Of a DNA stretch of 64,000 nucleotides, positions 23,070-33,014 are shown piece by piece. A program made the position numbers and the translations under genes. The DNA lies in the NCBI GenBank assembly GCA_024734495.1, contig JALMQS010000075.1:4696832-4760831 (forward strand), written 5' to 3'. Numbering within the stretch: position 1 is the first letter of the stretch; every line of letters starts with the position of its first letter. This stretch comes from Forficula auricularia (Eukaryota > Arthropoda > Insecta > Dermaptera > Forficulidae). Under the pieces are notes generated by a model. It was not told where the DNA came from, did no database searches, and saw only the letters and a program-made list of their open reading frames with translations.

Positions 23070-24190
23070 CTTGAATCTATTTGTTTTTTTAGCATATTTT
23101 TGGTGAAGATTATCAAATAAGACGTTCTTTCTGTGGCATATTTTCTCCCTGGCCGCCAACCGGTGATCCACATAAAATTTCAGGCGAGATCTGTTAACGG
23201 CAAAGTCAATTTTTAGATGCTTTAAAACTAATTTTGCTATATTTACTAGTAATAAATGTATTTCAATTTAATGAAATGGAGATTTTTCATCATTGTCTCT
23301 GAATTTGTTCATCTTTTAATAAAAAATCGTATTAATGGTACGCTGAATTTAAAATCACAAATTTATTGGTCCATGAGGTCTGAAAATTTGACGACCGCTG
23401 CCTTAGACCACTAATGATTCAGATAAACATTTCATCTCGCTTTTGCAATAATTGTTATGAATTATGACGCCAAAAATCAAGATTTCGGGAAAAGGGATAT
23501 TGATCAGGATAAATTTATTACATGACAATGCGTGACTTAGACTGCCAACAAGATTGTTGCAAAACCGCAAGACGAAGTTCATGAAGCACAAATTACACTA
23601 TCTAAATATGACTACATATTCCAAATACTAGAAAACATGCAAAAATTAATTGTCAGCCATCCCTAGATGTCTTTTAAAACTTCACCTTTCTTCCCAGTTA
23701 TTATGTAAAATATTAATATTGGCAGCTTTTTCAGAACAACAGAAAATAATCCAGCTGTTTGTTTCGATAATTTTAAGTTAACTATGTAGATATTTATAAT
23801 GTTTTCTAATTATAAATAGATTTAAAAAAAAAGTACACAAATCCAAGAACACCTAACAAACAAGCAATAACTCGCTGGGCTATGTGGCGCCAAGCTATAT
23901 ATACGACTCGTACCTTTATAATATGTTATATAAATAAGCTGATGTGGCCATCCACATGACTTTATCATACACGTGACCTACCCCTCTCTTATATTTAATA
24001 AAATAATTTATAAATATTTACGAAAGAACCCCACCCCCTATCTCTTTCTTAATTTTGGGCCCATTATCAATTAATAATATCTCCTTTTAACTATTTTATT
24101 AGAAATATCAGCTTTCTTCGATTTTTGTTTGAAAATATTTTTGAACCCCACCCCCCTCTTTTTGGTCACTGTCAATTTCATATAGTCAGT
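23070..24190. other. No gene seen; AT-rich
   Basis: No coding region recognised. A hAT-like word (GACCGCTG then CCTTAGAC) lies near 23390, too little to call. Confidence 0.35.
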
Positions 24191-24199
24191 CATTTTTAT

Positions 24200-24620
24200 A
24201 AGTAGTATAGGGTATAAATGCGAAATTTCGTACAAATCGATTAAAGGGTTGGACTTTTATTGATAATTCTATTTTTTGAACCCCTTGATATTGTCCTCCG
24301 AAAAAATCAAAACTCCTCTTTTTTATTAAAGGTTCATTTTATAGTATATTTCATTTTTTTTTTTTTGTTTTTTTACATGTGAAATTTCGTTTTTGAGCTA
24401 GAGCGTACACAGAATTTGGTAAAGTACGTACAAACTAACCAACAGACATTTATATCTCGAAAAATTTAATTTTTTCGATCAAAAACGCCATGGTTTTTCT
24501 CAATTTTTTTCAATAGTTTTTTCAGCCAGTTTTGAGATATTTGGAAAAAAACGAAGCAAAAAAAAAATCACTTTTTCATGCACGATTACAATACTTGACC
24601 ATGCCCGAAATAAAATTGTC
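24200..24620 (-). repeat. Dispersed repeat family R, minus orientation
   Basis: The order, reversed, of the words seen at 2636-3000 (TTTTGAGCTAGAGCGTAC, AACAGACATTTATATCTCG, CGCCATGG, GTTTTGAGATATTTGG, GATTACAATACTTGACCATG). It extends further than the other copies on the left through TTGAACCCC blocks. Confidence 0.7.
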
Positions 24621-24629
24621 GAAACGTTG

Positions 24630-25655
24630 CATAAATCGATGAAAATTTTTTGATTTTCTACTTCCCCTCTAAATACCTGCTAATATACTAAATTCATTAT
24701 TATTAATATTTACTTTTATAAATCATATCAACCAAAAGAACCGTTTTGATTTTATATTATTTACATATTTCAGAAATATTAATAATTTTAATGTTTTGTC
24801 TGCTATTGACATCAGGTTCTTAATCGAGAAGATGAAAGTGATTTATTTTGGTAGGTTCGATATTTTTTTTATTTTTTTTATTTTATTTTTTTGTTCTCTG
24901 ATGAGGAAAATCCAATTGACCCAATGAAAAAACGAAAGAGACATCTGATCGAATTGGTTCGGGGAGGAATGATCAGCGGCAAAATTGGTCCATTGGTTTT
25001 CTGATGATCAGCCCGTTCATGATATTATTTCAGAGTTGACCTCCCCTGCTTTTCCACCACTCATATCAATTCGATGCTAATCTTGTTTTTTATTAACAGA
25101 TCAAATTAAAAGCAACTCTAATTTACAAATCGAATAACTCTTTTTAGGGTTCTGCATAAAAAGTAAATACTTTTGCGTGACAAAGGATGAAAATCTCATA
25201 TATATTATGGATATATTCAATAAACACTTTTTATGCACCATTACAATACTTGACCATATCCTGTAAGGTAAAGTAAAAAAGAAAAACGTTTAATTCAACA
25301 CTTGGAAAAGCAATATTTACGCGCGCACTCCTACCAAAAAACAGGCCAATTTTTGCATTCGCTACACGAAATAAATGTTTTGCAAATTAAAAATTAGTTA
25401 ATCAATTTAGTCGTTAACTAAGGCGTTCGCTAACCGATGTTCAAATGTATAGGATTGATTATAGGGTATATAACGGATACGTCTCTGGGACTTATTGGTT
25501 GCATAACTTTAGGGTGGAAGTATCTAATCAAAAATTGTATACATTCATTAAAGATAAATTGTAAACTTACTCATAAATGTATTCATGAATCCCCCCATCT
25601 CCATTACTATACACACAATATTCAAAAACATTCCATAAACTATAGTTAAGAATTT
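24630..25655. other. No gene seen
   Basis: AT-rich. A short piece at 25220-25280 repeats the family R end (GCACCATTACAATACTTGAC). No ORF supported. Confidence 0.4.
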
Positions 25656-25662
25656 ATACATA

Positions 25663-25982
25663 TATGTTAACGTTAGATGAACGCGAAAGTTAAAACTTTT
25701 ATCCGGCCTATTTGGTGTAATTGGGACCTGATTCGTTTTGATACTTAACCAAGAGTTGAAAAAGATAGGACCCAGCCGGGCACGATCCGACATCTTCTGC
25801 GTTAAGCCCGCAGATGCCTTCCCCATTTAAGCGATGGGTCTCCAACTAGTGCCCGACTGGGTCCTATCTTTTTTCAACTCTTGATTCAGTACCAAAACGA
25901 ATCAGGTCCCAATTGCACCAAAATAGGGCAGTGGCCGGATAAAAGTTTTAACTTTCGCGTTCATCTAACGTTAACATATAAA
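25663..25982. mobile_element. MITE with about 120-base inverted arms
   Basis: The arms begin ATATGTTAACGTTAGATGAA and continue through GCGAAAGTTAAAACTTTTAT, CGAATCAGGTCCCAATT and AGATAGGACCCAG / CTGGGTCCTATCT. They match nearly base for base over about 115-120 bases around a 75-base GC-richer centre (GACATCTTCTGCGTTAAG). No ORF. High arm identity means recent mobilisation or strong hairpin maintenance. Confidence 0.85.
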
Positions 25983-26067
25983 CATTCTAAATAAAATTTA
26001 TTTTTGAATATCTGAACAAAATTCATCTGTTTCGATTCCCCAAAGAATCAGACAGATGAGCATTGTA

Positions 26068-26071
26068 GTAA

Positions 26072-26104
<33 letters not shown>
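26068..26104. repeat. (TA)n microsatellite
   Basis: About 18 TA units in a row. Confidence 0.95.
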
Positions 26105-26107
<3 letters not shown>

Positions 26108-26244
26108 TTTCTGTCGCTTAAAACTAATTTCACATTGTTTTTGGTAGAGTTCTCCACCTCCTTATAACTAAAATAGGGGTGTCGCATATAAGGAAGTTAA
26201 CGCATATTTGCACCTTTCCTCTCTATTCAATAAAAAACATCTTT

Positions 26245-26550
26245 TGTTGAGAAGTGATGGAAAGGCAGCCCAAGGATAGTGAAAACAAATTTCTCGAATA
26301 AAATGATTGTTAATGAAATGATTGATGGCTAATCCCGTTGTGTATATTAATTTTTTATATTGAATTGTAGACCCTGAAGAAGGAGGGAAAATCCTCCGAA
26401 ACCTTGCTTTTTTAGTCAGGAAAAAAATGAATTTCCAAAAATTTATTTTATTCGAATGAATTTTTTCACTATCCTTGGTCTGCCTTTCCATCACTTTAAT
26501 TAATTTAATCTCAATTAAAACTAACAGTCCGTCTATCTACAAAGACAAAA
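26245..26550. mobile_element. Short TIR element of the 3.0 kb foldback family
   Basis: TIRs GTGATGGAAAGGCAGCCCAA and its mirror enclose about 240 bases, with the family's AGACGGACTG word on the right flank. It carries the best-preserved ribozyme-like motif of this family at 26370. No ORF. Confidence 0.75.
26370..26406 (+). ncRNA. Hammerhead-like motif, intact CUGANGA core but damaged cleavage site
   Basis: ACC, CUGAAGA (fits CUGANGA), one extra A, perfect stem II GGAGG/CCUCC with a six-base loop, GAAAC. The following CGUC found in sister copies is replaced by CUUG, so the UH cleavage step and stem I are altered. Likely inactive, but it defines the family consensus. Confidence 0.6.
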
Positions 26551-26879
26551 TTTCTTCTAACATCTTTTGTATTTTTGAACTATGTAGAAGTCCATATGCT
26601 AGAAAACACAAAATCTAATTACTGTTGAATATTCTGATATTTTATTACCAGAATGAAATTTTTAAGACTTTCTAATTTTGAGGTATCGTAGTTATGGAAA
26701 CTCAGACAGATCAGAATCAGAAAATAATATTGTTAAAAATTATTTTTCTTCACTTTTCAGACATTTTCAAACACAATAAGTTAAAAAAATGAATGAATAT
26801 AATAATTCGACCTGCCCGATAGACCGAGTAAAAAACACAACATTCCTTAATATATTAGGTAATTCAACGATAGAAACCT

Positions 26880-27065
26880 TTAAAATTTTATTTAAATCAC
26901 ACATAATTAATTATAATTACTTATTGAATACGAACAAATAATACAATATAACGACGACGTTTCGATTGGCTTATTCGCGATCGCTCTAAAGTTGTTATTG
27001 AATTATTTGTTCATGTTCAATAAATTATTATAATTAAATTATGTATGAATTAAATAAAATTTCTA
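26880..27065. repeat. Foldback with GAAACGUC centre
   Basis: The arms (TTTAAATCACACATAATTAA... TTATTGAA and its mirror at the right) enclose a minus-strand hammerhead-like remnant at 26956-26999. Partial sister arm at 15305. Confidence 0.6.
26955..27000 (-). ncRNA. Hammerhead-like remnant
   Basis: Minus strand: a stem I of about eight pairs (AUAACAAC with GUCGUUAU, one mismatch), a decayed core (UUUAGAG), GAU/AUC stem II remains, then intact GAAACGUC. Long stem I survived while the CUGANGA side decayed. Confidence 0.4.
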
Positions 27066-27811
27066 TTCTAAATAAATGTAATCACGAAAATACAAGCTTT
27101 AACAGCCACATATCTCATTTAAATTACATCCCTATTGCTATTGAATTAAATACAAGTTGACAAAAGAATTTTCTCCAATGAGATCTTGGGTCAATAATCT
27201 TTCACCTTGCATCTGATTTATAAATAAAGTTTTTAACTAATTATGTTTGTAAATTGCACAACAAGTGTCATCCATTACAGCCTCTGATTTCTTCAACTAT
27301 GAATGAAATTCCAAAATACAGAATAAAAAAGTTTAGCTTTGTTGGTTCTCTTTGAGAAACGAGCGACATCCTTGCTTACATTCCTGAAGGACAAAAAGGC
27401 ATTGACTCTTTTCTCCTCAGATTTCAAAGATTCTTTTAAACCCTCTCAAGAAATCTTTAAAGATAGCGAGGAGTATTTTTGTTGTTGTTGTTCACTTGAG
27501 AATAAAATGATTATCCTACTTTTATTCTCTCATTTAAATTAAAAAGTAAATATTTAATCAATAATACACTTTGGGTTTATTATTATTGAAATATTTTTAT
27601 AAAAGTACCCTACCGTCTTGCCTTTTTTCAATTTTGACATCACTATAATTATCATCTAGTATCCAGGTCTATTTTGACGCAAACACGCGCCCCACCTCTA
27701 TCCCATGCCAGCTCTTTGATTTTTATAAAATTCTACATCTAAAATGTACCTACGAGATTTATTTACTTAAAAATGCCGCCCTTCAGTAAAACCCCTCCTG
27801 AGGGCCATTAT

Positions 27812-28045
27812 CTAATGAATTCCAAAATAATTCTACATAATTTCAAAGACGTGTACACCTAATTCCAATGGCGGTTCACCCCTCGTGGTTAGCTTTAATA
27901 CCGGGTTTGGGGATAGGGTCAGTGATTGGAGAGTGATTTGGGGTGGATGAGGGCTCGGGGGCTGAGGACGAGGTGCAGGTAGCGAAAACCCTTGTTTAGC
28001 AAGAGGCTCGCCGAAAGCGGGGGTCGCAGCTACTAATATAATAAA
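27812..28045 (-). repeat. Helitron-like / foldback repeat piece
   Basis: The left part (TCTAATGAATTCCAAA ... GCGGTTCACCCC) matches 59523-59604. The right part (TAGCAAGAGGCTCGCCGAAAG, then GCAGCTA) matches the hairpin end at 36510-36546. Together they may be the two ends of one nonautonomous element of about 230 bases. No ORF of substance. Confidence 0.45.
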
Positions 28046-28396
28046 AAGTATATTAATAAATAAATCTATTATTAAAAAAGTAATAATTAAAAACATAGAA
28101 ACATTTACTACTACTTTTTCTATCAATTATTTTATGTAATGGACTTATATAGAAAGAAAGAAAAATTGGCTACGATCCTAGTGCGATCAATTTAATAACT
28201 AGTTGGACAAATATCTTCTTTTTAATCTAACCAAGTGAAACCAAGCCAATTATTTATTAACACCAAAAGTTTCAGATTACCATTTAGTCATATTTCAACA
28301 TGTGAATGTATCATTTTTTTTCTTTTTAGATTATATTCCCCTTTTGGCTTAACACCAAGCAATGATTTTAACCTCGTTGTTTTGTTTTGTTTGCAG

Positions 28397-28533
28397 CTCT
28401 GGATCTCTCCCAATCGAGCAATGTCCAGGACGCGTTTGTCATCGCGGTGGAGCAACAGGCCAGGGAACGCCTGGAGCATCTCTCCGCCCTCAAACGTATC
28501 AAGCCCGTTGACATGACCAAACTCTCCCACCAG
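28397..28533 (+). CDS. Internal coding exon, 45 codons, unrecognised protein
   Basis: The acceptor is TTTGTTTTGTTTGCAG ending at 28396, with a long pyrimidine tract; the donor is CAG|GTATAC at 28533/28534. In the frame that starts with two bases of a split codon, the exon reads LDLSQSSNVQDAFVIAVEQ, then QARERLEHLSALKRIKPVDM and TKLSHQ, without stops. GC-rich third positions stand out against the AT-rich flanks. The peptide is mostly amphipathic helix with heptad-like Leu/Ile spacing, so a coiled coil or helical scaffold is plausible. The exon ends in phase 0, which fits the phase 0 start of the exon at 63707. I cannot name the family. A frame-compatible 5' partner was not found in this window; the 4.7 kb ORF would need a different donor or an exon in between. 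Confidence 0.75.
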
Positions 28534-28659
28534 GTATACTTCAATTAAATATTTTTCTAATTAATATATTAAATATTATTATTATTATTTTATTGTTAAA
28601 GAATAAATAAATTGAATTGCTTCTTTCCAGTAATTTATTTTATTATTCAAATGGTTAAT

Positions 28660-28701
28660 CCAAATATTTCGAGAGCGCTTGCGGCATCTCTTCCTCTGTG
28701 G
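28660..28701 (-). ncRNA. Hammerhead-like motif, one core change
   Basis: Minus strand: CCA, CAGAGGA (U4 changed to A), extra A, GAGA ... UCUC stem II with a long loop, GAAA, UA, UU cleavage step, UGG. Stem I CCA/UGG pairs fully. The sister at 29102 has a different single change, so the ancestral core was CUGAGGA. Confidence 0.6.
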
Positions 28702-29101
28702 AAACTGTGGGACCACACAAAAGGTAAGTCAGTGAGTTATTATTGATTACAGATGTCAAAGGTACTCAGCCCCTCTCCCACCAATGTGCCGTTGTGGTCG
28801 TTGACCTTTCCTTGACTAATCATTAATATTAATTGGTTCATATTAAATATAAACCAGCTCGAATGCTAATTGTTTTAAATTTCATTCAGACTTCATTGTG
28901 AATAGACATACATAGTTGTATATACTCGTAAATGTTTTCTCATTTTGTGCATTTGTATATATATGGTATTTAATCAAGCTTTTATCAATGTTCTATACAA
29001 ACTGATGGGGTCGGCACATTGGTGGGGGCGTGGGTGAGTACCTTTGACTTCTGTAATTGATAATAACTCACTGACTTGCCTTTTGAGTGGTCCCACAGTT
29101 T

Positions 29102-29143
29102 CCAGTGAGGAAGAGATGCCGCAAGCGCTCTCGAAATATTTGG
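29102..29143 (+). ncRNA. Hammerhead-like motif, one core change
   Basis: CCA, GUGAGGA (C3 changed to G), extra A, GAGA ... UCUC stem II, GAAA, UA, UU step, UGG. Stem III uses AUAU instead of the ACGU of the other families, also self-complementary. Confidence 0.6.
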
Positions 29144-29499
29144 ATTAACCATTTGAATAATAAAATAGATTGCTGGAAGGAAGCAATTTAATTTATTTAT
29201 CCTTTAACAATAAAAAAATAATATATCCAGTACACACCAAGCCAGCAAAATTATTATTATTACTTAATAATTAATATCTGACAAAAATTACCTGCATTCG
29301 ATTCGCGAGTGAATTAAATGTAGGAGACTCATGATACTTAAATTAAGCTATCAATCTAGCCAATACAATTCCATCTTTTTTACTTCACTTATAGGTATAT
29401 GTATATGATAATTGATATATTGGTAGTGTACTCTTCAATTATTCTAACAAGTCTAACATTTATTAGCATGTATTATAAACAGAGTGCATTGTGAGTACT

Positions 29500-30531
29500 A
29501 GGTGTGGCGATTAATAATGTCCTTTTTTCGGCATGAGGAAAACACAAATTTTTCAGCACTGTCAAAAGTGGTTTATTCAAAGTATGCACCATCGGATTCT
29601 ACAAATTTTGACCAACGATCCGGCAAATTGTGTATCCCCTCCCAGTAGAATTTCTCCCCTTTCGAGGCGAGGCAAGACTCGAGCCATTTTGCCACTTCTT
29701 CGTAATTAGCGAAGTGCTGGTCAGCCAATCCGTGTGCCATTGACCTAAAGAGGTGGTAATCCGATGGAGCGAGGTCTGGAGAGTAGGGCGGGTGGGGTAG
29801 GGCCTCCCATTCGAGCGCTTTCTTTCGTCGATTTGGCGGTGTGCGACGAAGCGTTGTCGTGGAGCAAAATGACACGTCCATGTCTTCGAGCCCATTGCGG
29901 CCGTTTTTCGATCAATGCATGATTCAAATTGATCAATTGTTGTCTGTAGCGGCCCGCATCAACAGTTTCTCCCGGTTTTAGCAGCTCATAATACAGCAAA
30001 CCTTTTTGGTCCGACCAGATGCACAGCATTGTTTTCTTTCCGAACCGATTCTTCCGTGGGGTCGATGGTGCCGCTTCTCCAGGTGAAAGCCATGACTTTT
30101 TGCGCTTGGGATTGTCGAAATAGATCCACTTTTCATCTCCCGTGATACAGAATCGACTTCCTTTCTTGACGAACCAGCAACATTTCAGCCATCATTTTTC
30201 GCTTCTCTATTTGCCGGTTGTTGAAGTCATGTGGCACCTATCTGCCTTCCTTGTGGATCTTTCCCAATGCTTTCAGCCGGTCACCAACTGTTCTGCGGCC
30301 TACTCCGAGTTTCTCTGCAAGCAGTCCTTGCGATTGGCGCGGATCTTCTGCCAGCAAGTCTTCCAGGTCAGCATCCTCAAACTTTTTCGGCTGTCCAGGC
30401 AGCTCCTTGTCATTCACATCAAAATCACCACTTCGAACCCGCCAAACCAACGTTGGCAGATTTTTTCAGATGGAGCATGGTCCCCATAAACCCCCCATAA
30501 TACGAGCCGTTTCCGAAGCCGATTTCTTCAT
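29500..30531 (-). pseudogene. Mariner (Tc1/mariner) transposase, frameshifted
   Basis: Minus-strand pieces in order: an N-terminal helix-turn-helix part (WRVRSGDFDVNDKELPGQPK, QSQGLLAEKLGVGRRTVGDR) at about 30238-30520; then GDEKWIYFDNPKRKKSW at about 30150-30095; MLCIWSDQKGLLYYELLKPG, RGHGR-type linker and ILLHDNASSHT at 29745-30029; and, in another frame, HPPYSPDLAPSDYHLF at 29573-29830. All three catalytic acidic positions of a D,D34D mariner (GDEKW, HDN, SPDLAPSDY) can be seen, but at least two or three frameshifts and stops break the protein, so it cannot make transposase. It would have acted in the nucleus to excise and insert the element at TA sites. The 5' end is cut off at about 30530, where a family A fragment begins. 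GATTAATAATGTCC near 29510 is the likely 3' terminal repeat. Confidence 0.92.
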
Positions 30532-30537
30532 TAAATA

Positions 30538-30600
30538 AACTGCAACGGATCGTTGCTAAACTTTATCCAAATTCATTTGAAATATTAATATGTTTTGCTG
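30538..30600 (+). repeat. Family A start fragment
   Basis: AAATAAACTGCAACGGATCG through ATTAATATG repeats the left end of the copy at 21701. It abuts the truncated mariner, so one interrupted the other. Confidence 0.6.
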
Positions 30601-30665
30601 TCTTGGTGTGTACTGGATATATTAATTATTTATCCTTTAACAATAAAAAAATAATATGTTTATTC
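30600..30665. repeat. Inverted duplicate of 29188-29247
   Basis: TTTTGCTG.CTTGGTGTGTACTGGATATA is the mirror of TATATCCAGTACACACCAAG at 29222-29241, and TTATCCTTTAACAATAAAA occurs in direct orientation in both. The mariner region is therefore bracketed by rearranged copies of one sequence. Confidence 0.6.
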
Positions 30666-30694
30666 CTTTATTATTAATCAGATATCACTTGCAA

Positions 30695-31135
30695 TTTGCA
30701 GTTCATGTTGACTTTAATTCAAAAATAATGATCGATTCTCATTTAATAGTCGAGGAATAACCATTCTACATTGGATTCTTGACGTTTCGGTTATTATTAG
30801 TAACCATTGCTGAAGACATGGAGGAATCGACTTAAAATCAAAAATAGCCATCGATTCTCATCTAATACTCGAGGAATAACAATTCTACATTAGATTTTTG
30901 ACGCTTCGATTATAATTGGTAACCATTGCTGAAGACATGGAGGAAACGGCTTAAAATCAAAAATAACGATCAATTCTTATCTAATACTAGAGGAATAACC
31001 TTATTGCATTCCATTTTTGATGTTTTGACTATTAATGGCAACCTCTGCAGAAAATGTGGAAGAATCAACTTAAAATCAAAAAGACTAAATTCTTTTATGG
31101 CAAACAACTCAAGCTTGAGTTGTTTACCAAAAAAG
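30695..31135 (-). repeat. 119-bp tandem array with terminal palindrome, short copy
   Basis: The word GAGGAATAAC recurs at 30752, 30871 and 30990, exactly 119 bases apart. Each unit contains, on the minus strand, GGTTAC...TAACC followed by GAAACGTC, a stem II plus GAAAC layout like the hammerhead motifs, but with no good CUGANGA. The last unit is more diverged (GTTTTGACTATTAATGG) and runs into the palindrome ACAACTCAAGCTTGAGTTGT at about 31107-31126. A longer array in the opposite orientation is at 61375-62055. Confidence 0.85.
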
Positions 31136-31835
31136 AATTTTGAAAGTGGTATTTTATCCAGCAATTTTGAAAATGTGTCTCCCAATACACAACTGACCAT
31201 ATCTTTAGCAGCTGGTAAAATCAATTCTTCAGCAATATTGTATGATTTGTCGGTCTTTGCGATTTCATATACCACAAGGAGAGACGCACGTAAATATTCA
31301 GAGTTAGTAGCCAAGACGGTTTTCATAGTCTTTTTCGAAGAAGCCAACTCTTTCTTTTTTCGAACAAAAAAATCTATAGGTTTGTCTACGTACTGCGAAT
31401 GTTTTGTTTCCAAATGACTTCGCAGCAATGATGGTTTCATCGAGCTATTTGAGAGACCTTCTGAACATATTACACACTGTGGCTCTGGGTACTGAGATTC
31501 TTCTTTGCAAGTAAATTCAATCTTCAGATAGTCTTCGTCATATTTCCTTTTGTTTTGCCGATGATATGATTGTTTTTTCTTGTTCTCTCGATTTCGTAGA
31601 ATTTTCGTTTAAAACTTAACTTTCAGCAAAAGTAGAGTTGCGAACTGGAAGATAACGTTGAATTACTTGGACATTTTCTGTGTAATGACCCCGTTTTTAA
31701 CCACTCATTCATTTTCAAAAGCGAGCGACGAATTCAGTCACGCGCGCGCCACCATTACGTAAATCTTGTCGCGAACCCCCTGCCGTCGAATGGCGAACCC
31801 CTAGGGGTTCGCGAACCTCACTTTGAGAAACACTG
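31113..31835 (-). pseudogene. hAT transposase N-terminal fragment (BED zinc finger) fused to the 119-bp array
   Basis: The minus-strand frame runs from about 31605 through KYDEDYLKIEFTCKEESQYP, a C-x2-C ... H-x4-H BED-type zinc finger (CVICSEG ... LLRSHLETKH), KKELASSKKTMKTVLATNSE and AKDMVSCVLGDTFSKLLDKI. This is typical of hAT-derived ZBED/SCAND3-like transposases. The element begins at 31835 with the terminus CAGTGTTTCTCAAAGTGAGG and a subterminal GAACCCCTAGGGGTTC palindrome. The catalytic RNase H-like domain and dimerisation domain are absent. After about LSKFFFGKQ the frame continues into the 119-bp array for some 50 residues, a chance chimeric tail. The presumed target duplication (CTCTAAGG) is visible only on one side. 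Non-functional as a transposase; a short DNA-binding product cannot be excluded. Confidence 0.85.
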
Positions 31836-31944
31836 CTCTAAGGCGACGAAATGTGCCAATAAGGCTATGAAAGGAGGCCCTCTTTATGGCAAATCCTTCC
31901 AAGAGTCCAAGACCGATATTCAGAACACAAGAGATCCCTTAGAT

Positions 31945-31985
31945 CAGCGTTTCCCAAACTTTTCCTACTGGGGACCGGTATGTTC
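31945..31985 (+). mobile_element. hAT terminus (single end)
   Basis: CAGCGTTTCCCAAACTTTTC is a classic hAT terminus, 110 bases from the preceding one and pointing away from it. Its partner was not located with confidence. Confidence 0.5.
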
Positions 31986-31999
31986 TGTAATATTTTAGC

Positions 32000-32735
32000 G
32001 GTCTACCCTAATATATGATTTATAAGTAACAATAATAAACTCTGTCAAAGAAAATAATGGTTAAAATGAAAATAAAAATAGCTTAAATTTTAAGGCTTAA
32101 AAAAATCAAATGAAAATGTCATATTTTAAATTATTTTTAAAACTTATTTATTTTTATTATGTTCACACACTTTGTGACCGGAAGGGTGTTCATACAAGTA
32201 AATTTCAGACTTAGTAAAGATGAATCATATTTGAATCTAACATAAAACATGTATTTTCTATCTTCATTTGTATAAATACAGCTGAAAATTATATATAGGT
32301 ACAGAAAATTATACGAGTATTCAACTAGATATTCAAAAAAATATTTAATTATATATCTAGTTACTTAACAACACTGTATATGTAGAACTATTGCATTCCT
32401 CTCTGATGGCTTGTCTCTTTGAGGGCGACAAGCTTATATAAGTTATCATTTCTAAATAAAAGTGAGCGTAAATAGAATTGTCATAAGGGAGTTTCAAACA
32501 GTTGTAATTATCTAATAATTTGAAATTCGATACATACACTATGGTCCATGCTACAATTATTTAGATCTAATCATTAAGCTGAAAAAAAATTTCAAATCAC
32601 ATATATTTACAGAAACCCTACCATGAAATTTTTTAACTTTTTCCTTTAATTTTTGGAATTTTTCCCAGTCCTGATGAAAAATATATTTTCTTTTTTGTAT
32701 GTGCATAAAAACATTTGATAATTCTATTAATATAC
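32000..32735. other. No gene seen; AT-rich, perhaps hAT interior
   Basis: No coding region recognised. May be the interior of the element starting at 31945. Confidence 0.35.
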
Positions 32736-32799
32736 ATATATTTTAAAATCGAAGGGAAGTGGACAGAAAATTAAACAACAGAGTTGGTTATTCAATTTA

Positions 32800-32837
32800 C
32801 CAGACGTTTCGTCACTTTATTGAGACTTCATCGGTGG
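32800..32837 (-). ncRNA. Hammerhead-like motif, one core change
   Basis: Minus strand: CCA, CCGAUGA (U4 changed to C), extra A, GUCUC/GUGAC stem II with AAUAAA loop and one U-U, GAAA, CG, UC cleavage step, UGG. Stem I CCA/UGG pairs fully. Confidence 0.65.
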
Positions 32838-32976
32838 CTCGTTCAATGTAGCTCTTTGTCAAAAATCTCTCAACAATATTGTTTTTAAAATGTTTTAATT
32901 GTGTGTTAATGGAAGATGTTCGTTGCTGGCTGTCTTATAGTTGAGAGATTTTTGAAAAAGTGTTATATTGAATGAG

Positions 32977-33014
32977 CCACTGATGAGGTCTCAATAAAGT
33001 GACGAAACGTCTGG
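32977..33014 (+). ncRNA. Hammerhead-like ribozyme candidate, intact core
   Basis: CCA (stem I), CUGAUGA with all seven core bases, one extra G, stem II GUCUC/GUGAC closing an AAUAAA loop, GAAA, then CGUC with the expected cleavage after C33011, and UGG completing stem I. Stem III is minimal: ACGU is self-complementary, so it could form only between two copies, as in dimeric hammerheads. The extra base between A9 and stem II departs from the textbook motif. Activity is untested. Confidence 0.7.

Larger units (their letters stand above)
28605..29222. mobile_element. Foldback element with mirrored hammerhead-like motifs next to the exon
   Basis: Arms of about 190-200 bases (28605-28800 and 28995-29222) match in inverted orientation: TTGCTTCTTTCCAG, ATGGTTAATCCAAATATTTC, AGCGCTTGCGGCATCTCTTC, ACTCACTGACTT and GCACATTGGTGGG words. 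The centre is AT-rich. It starts 70 bases after the 28.4 kb exon, within the intron. Each arm holds one ribozyme-like motif. GCTTCTTTCCAG near the left end looks like a splice acceptor. Confidence 0.8.

Noticed and set aside
24600..24640. CGAAACGTTGC near 24616 and GAAACGTTC near 20035 as ribozymes
   Set aside because: Only the GAAACG word is present; no core 5' half or stem II could be drawn.
28235..28516. A 93-codon plus frame covering the 28.4 kb exon
   Set aside because: It runs through the polypyrimidine tract of the acceptor in a different frame from the one compatible with both splice sites.
28612..28630. Splice acceptor-like GCTTCTTTCCAG
   Set aside because: It is part of the arm of a foldback element and is not followed by a coding frame; noted only as potential exonisation.
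30142..30538. Overlapping plus-strand frames of 89-115 codons
   Set aside because: Antisense shadows of the mariner transposase; the minus strand carries the conserved catalytic and HTH motifs.
30926..31417. A 163-codon plus-strand frame
   Set aside because: Antisense of the hAT fragment and of the 119-bp array; no domain.
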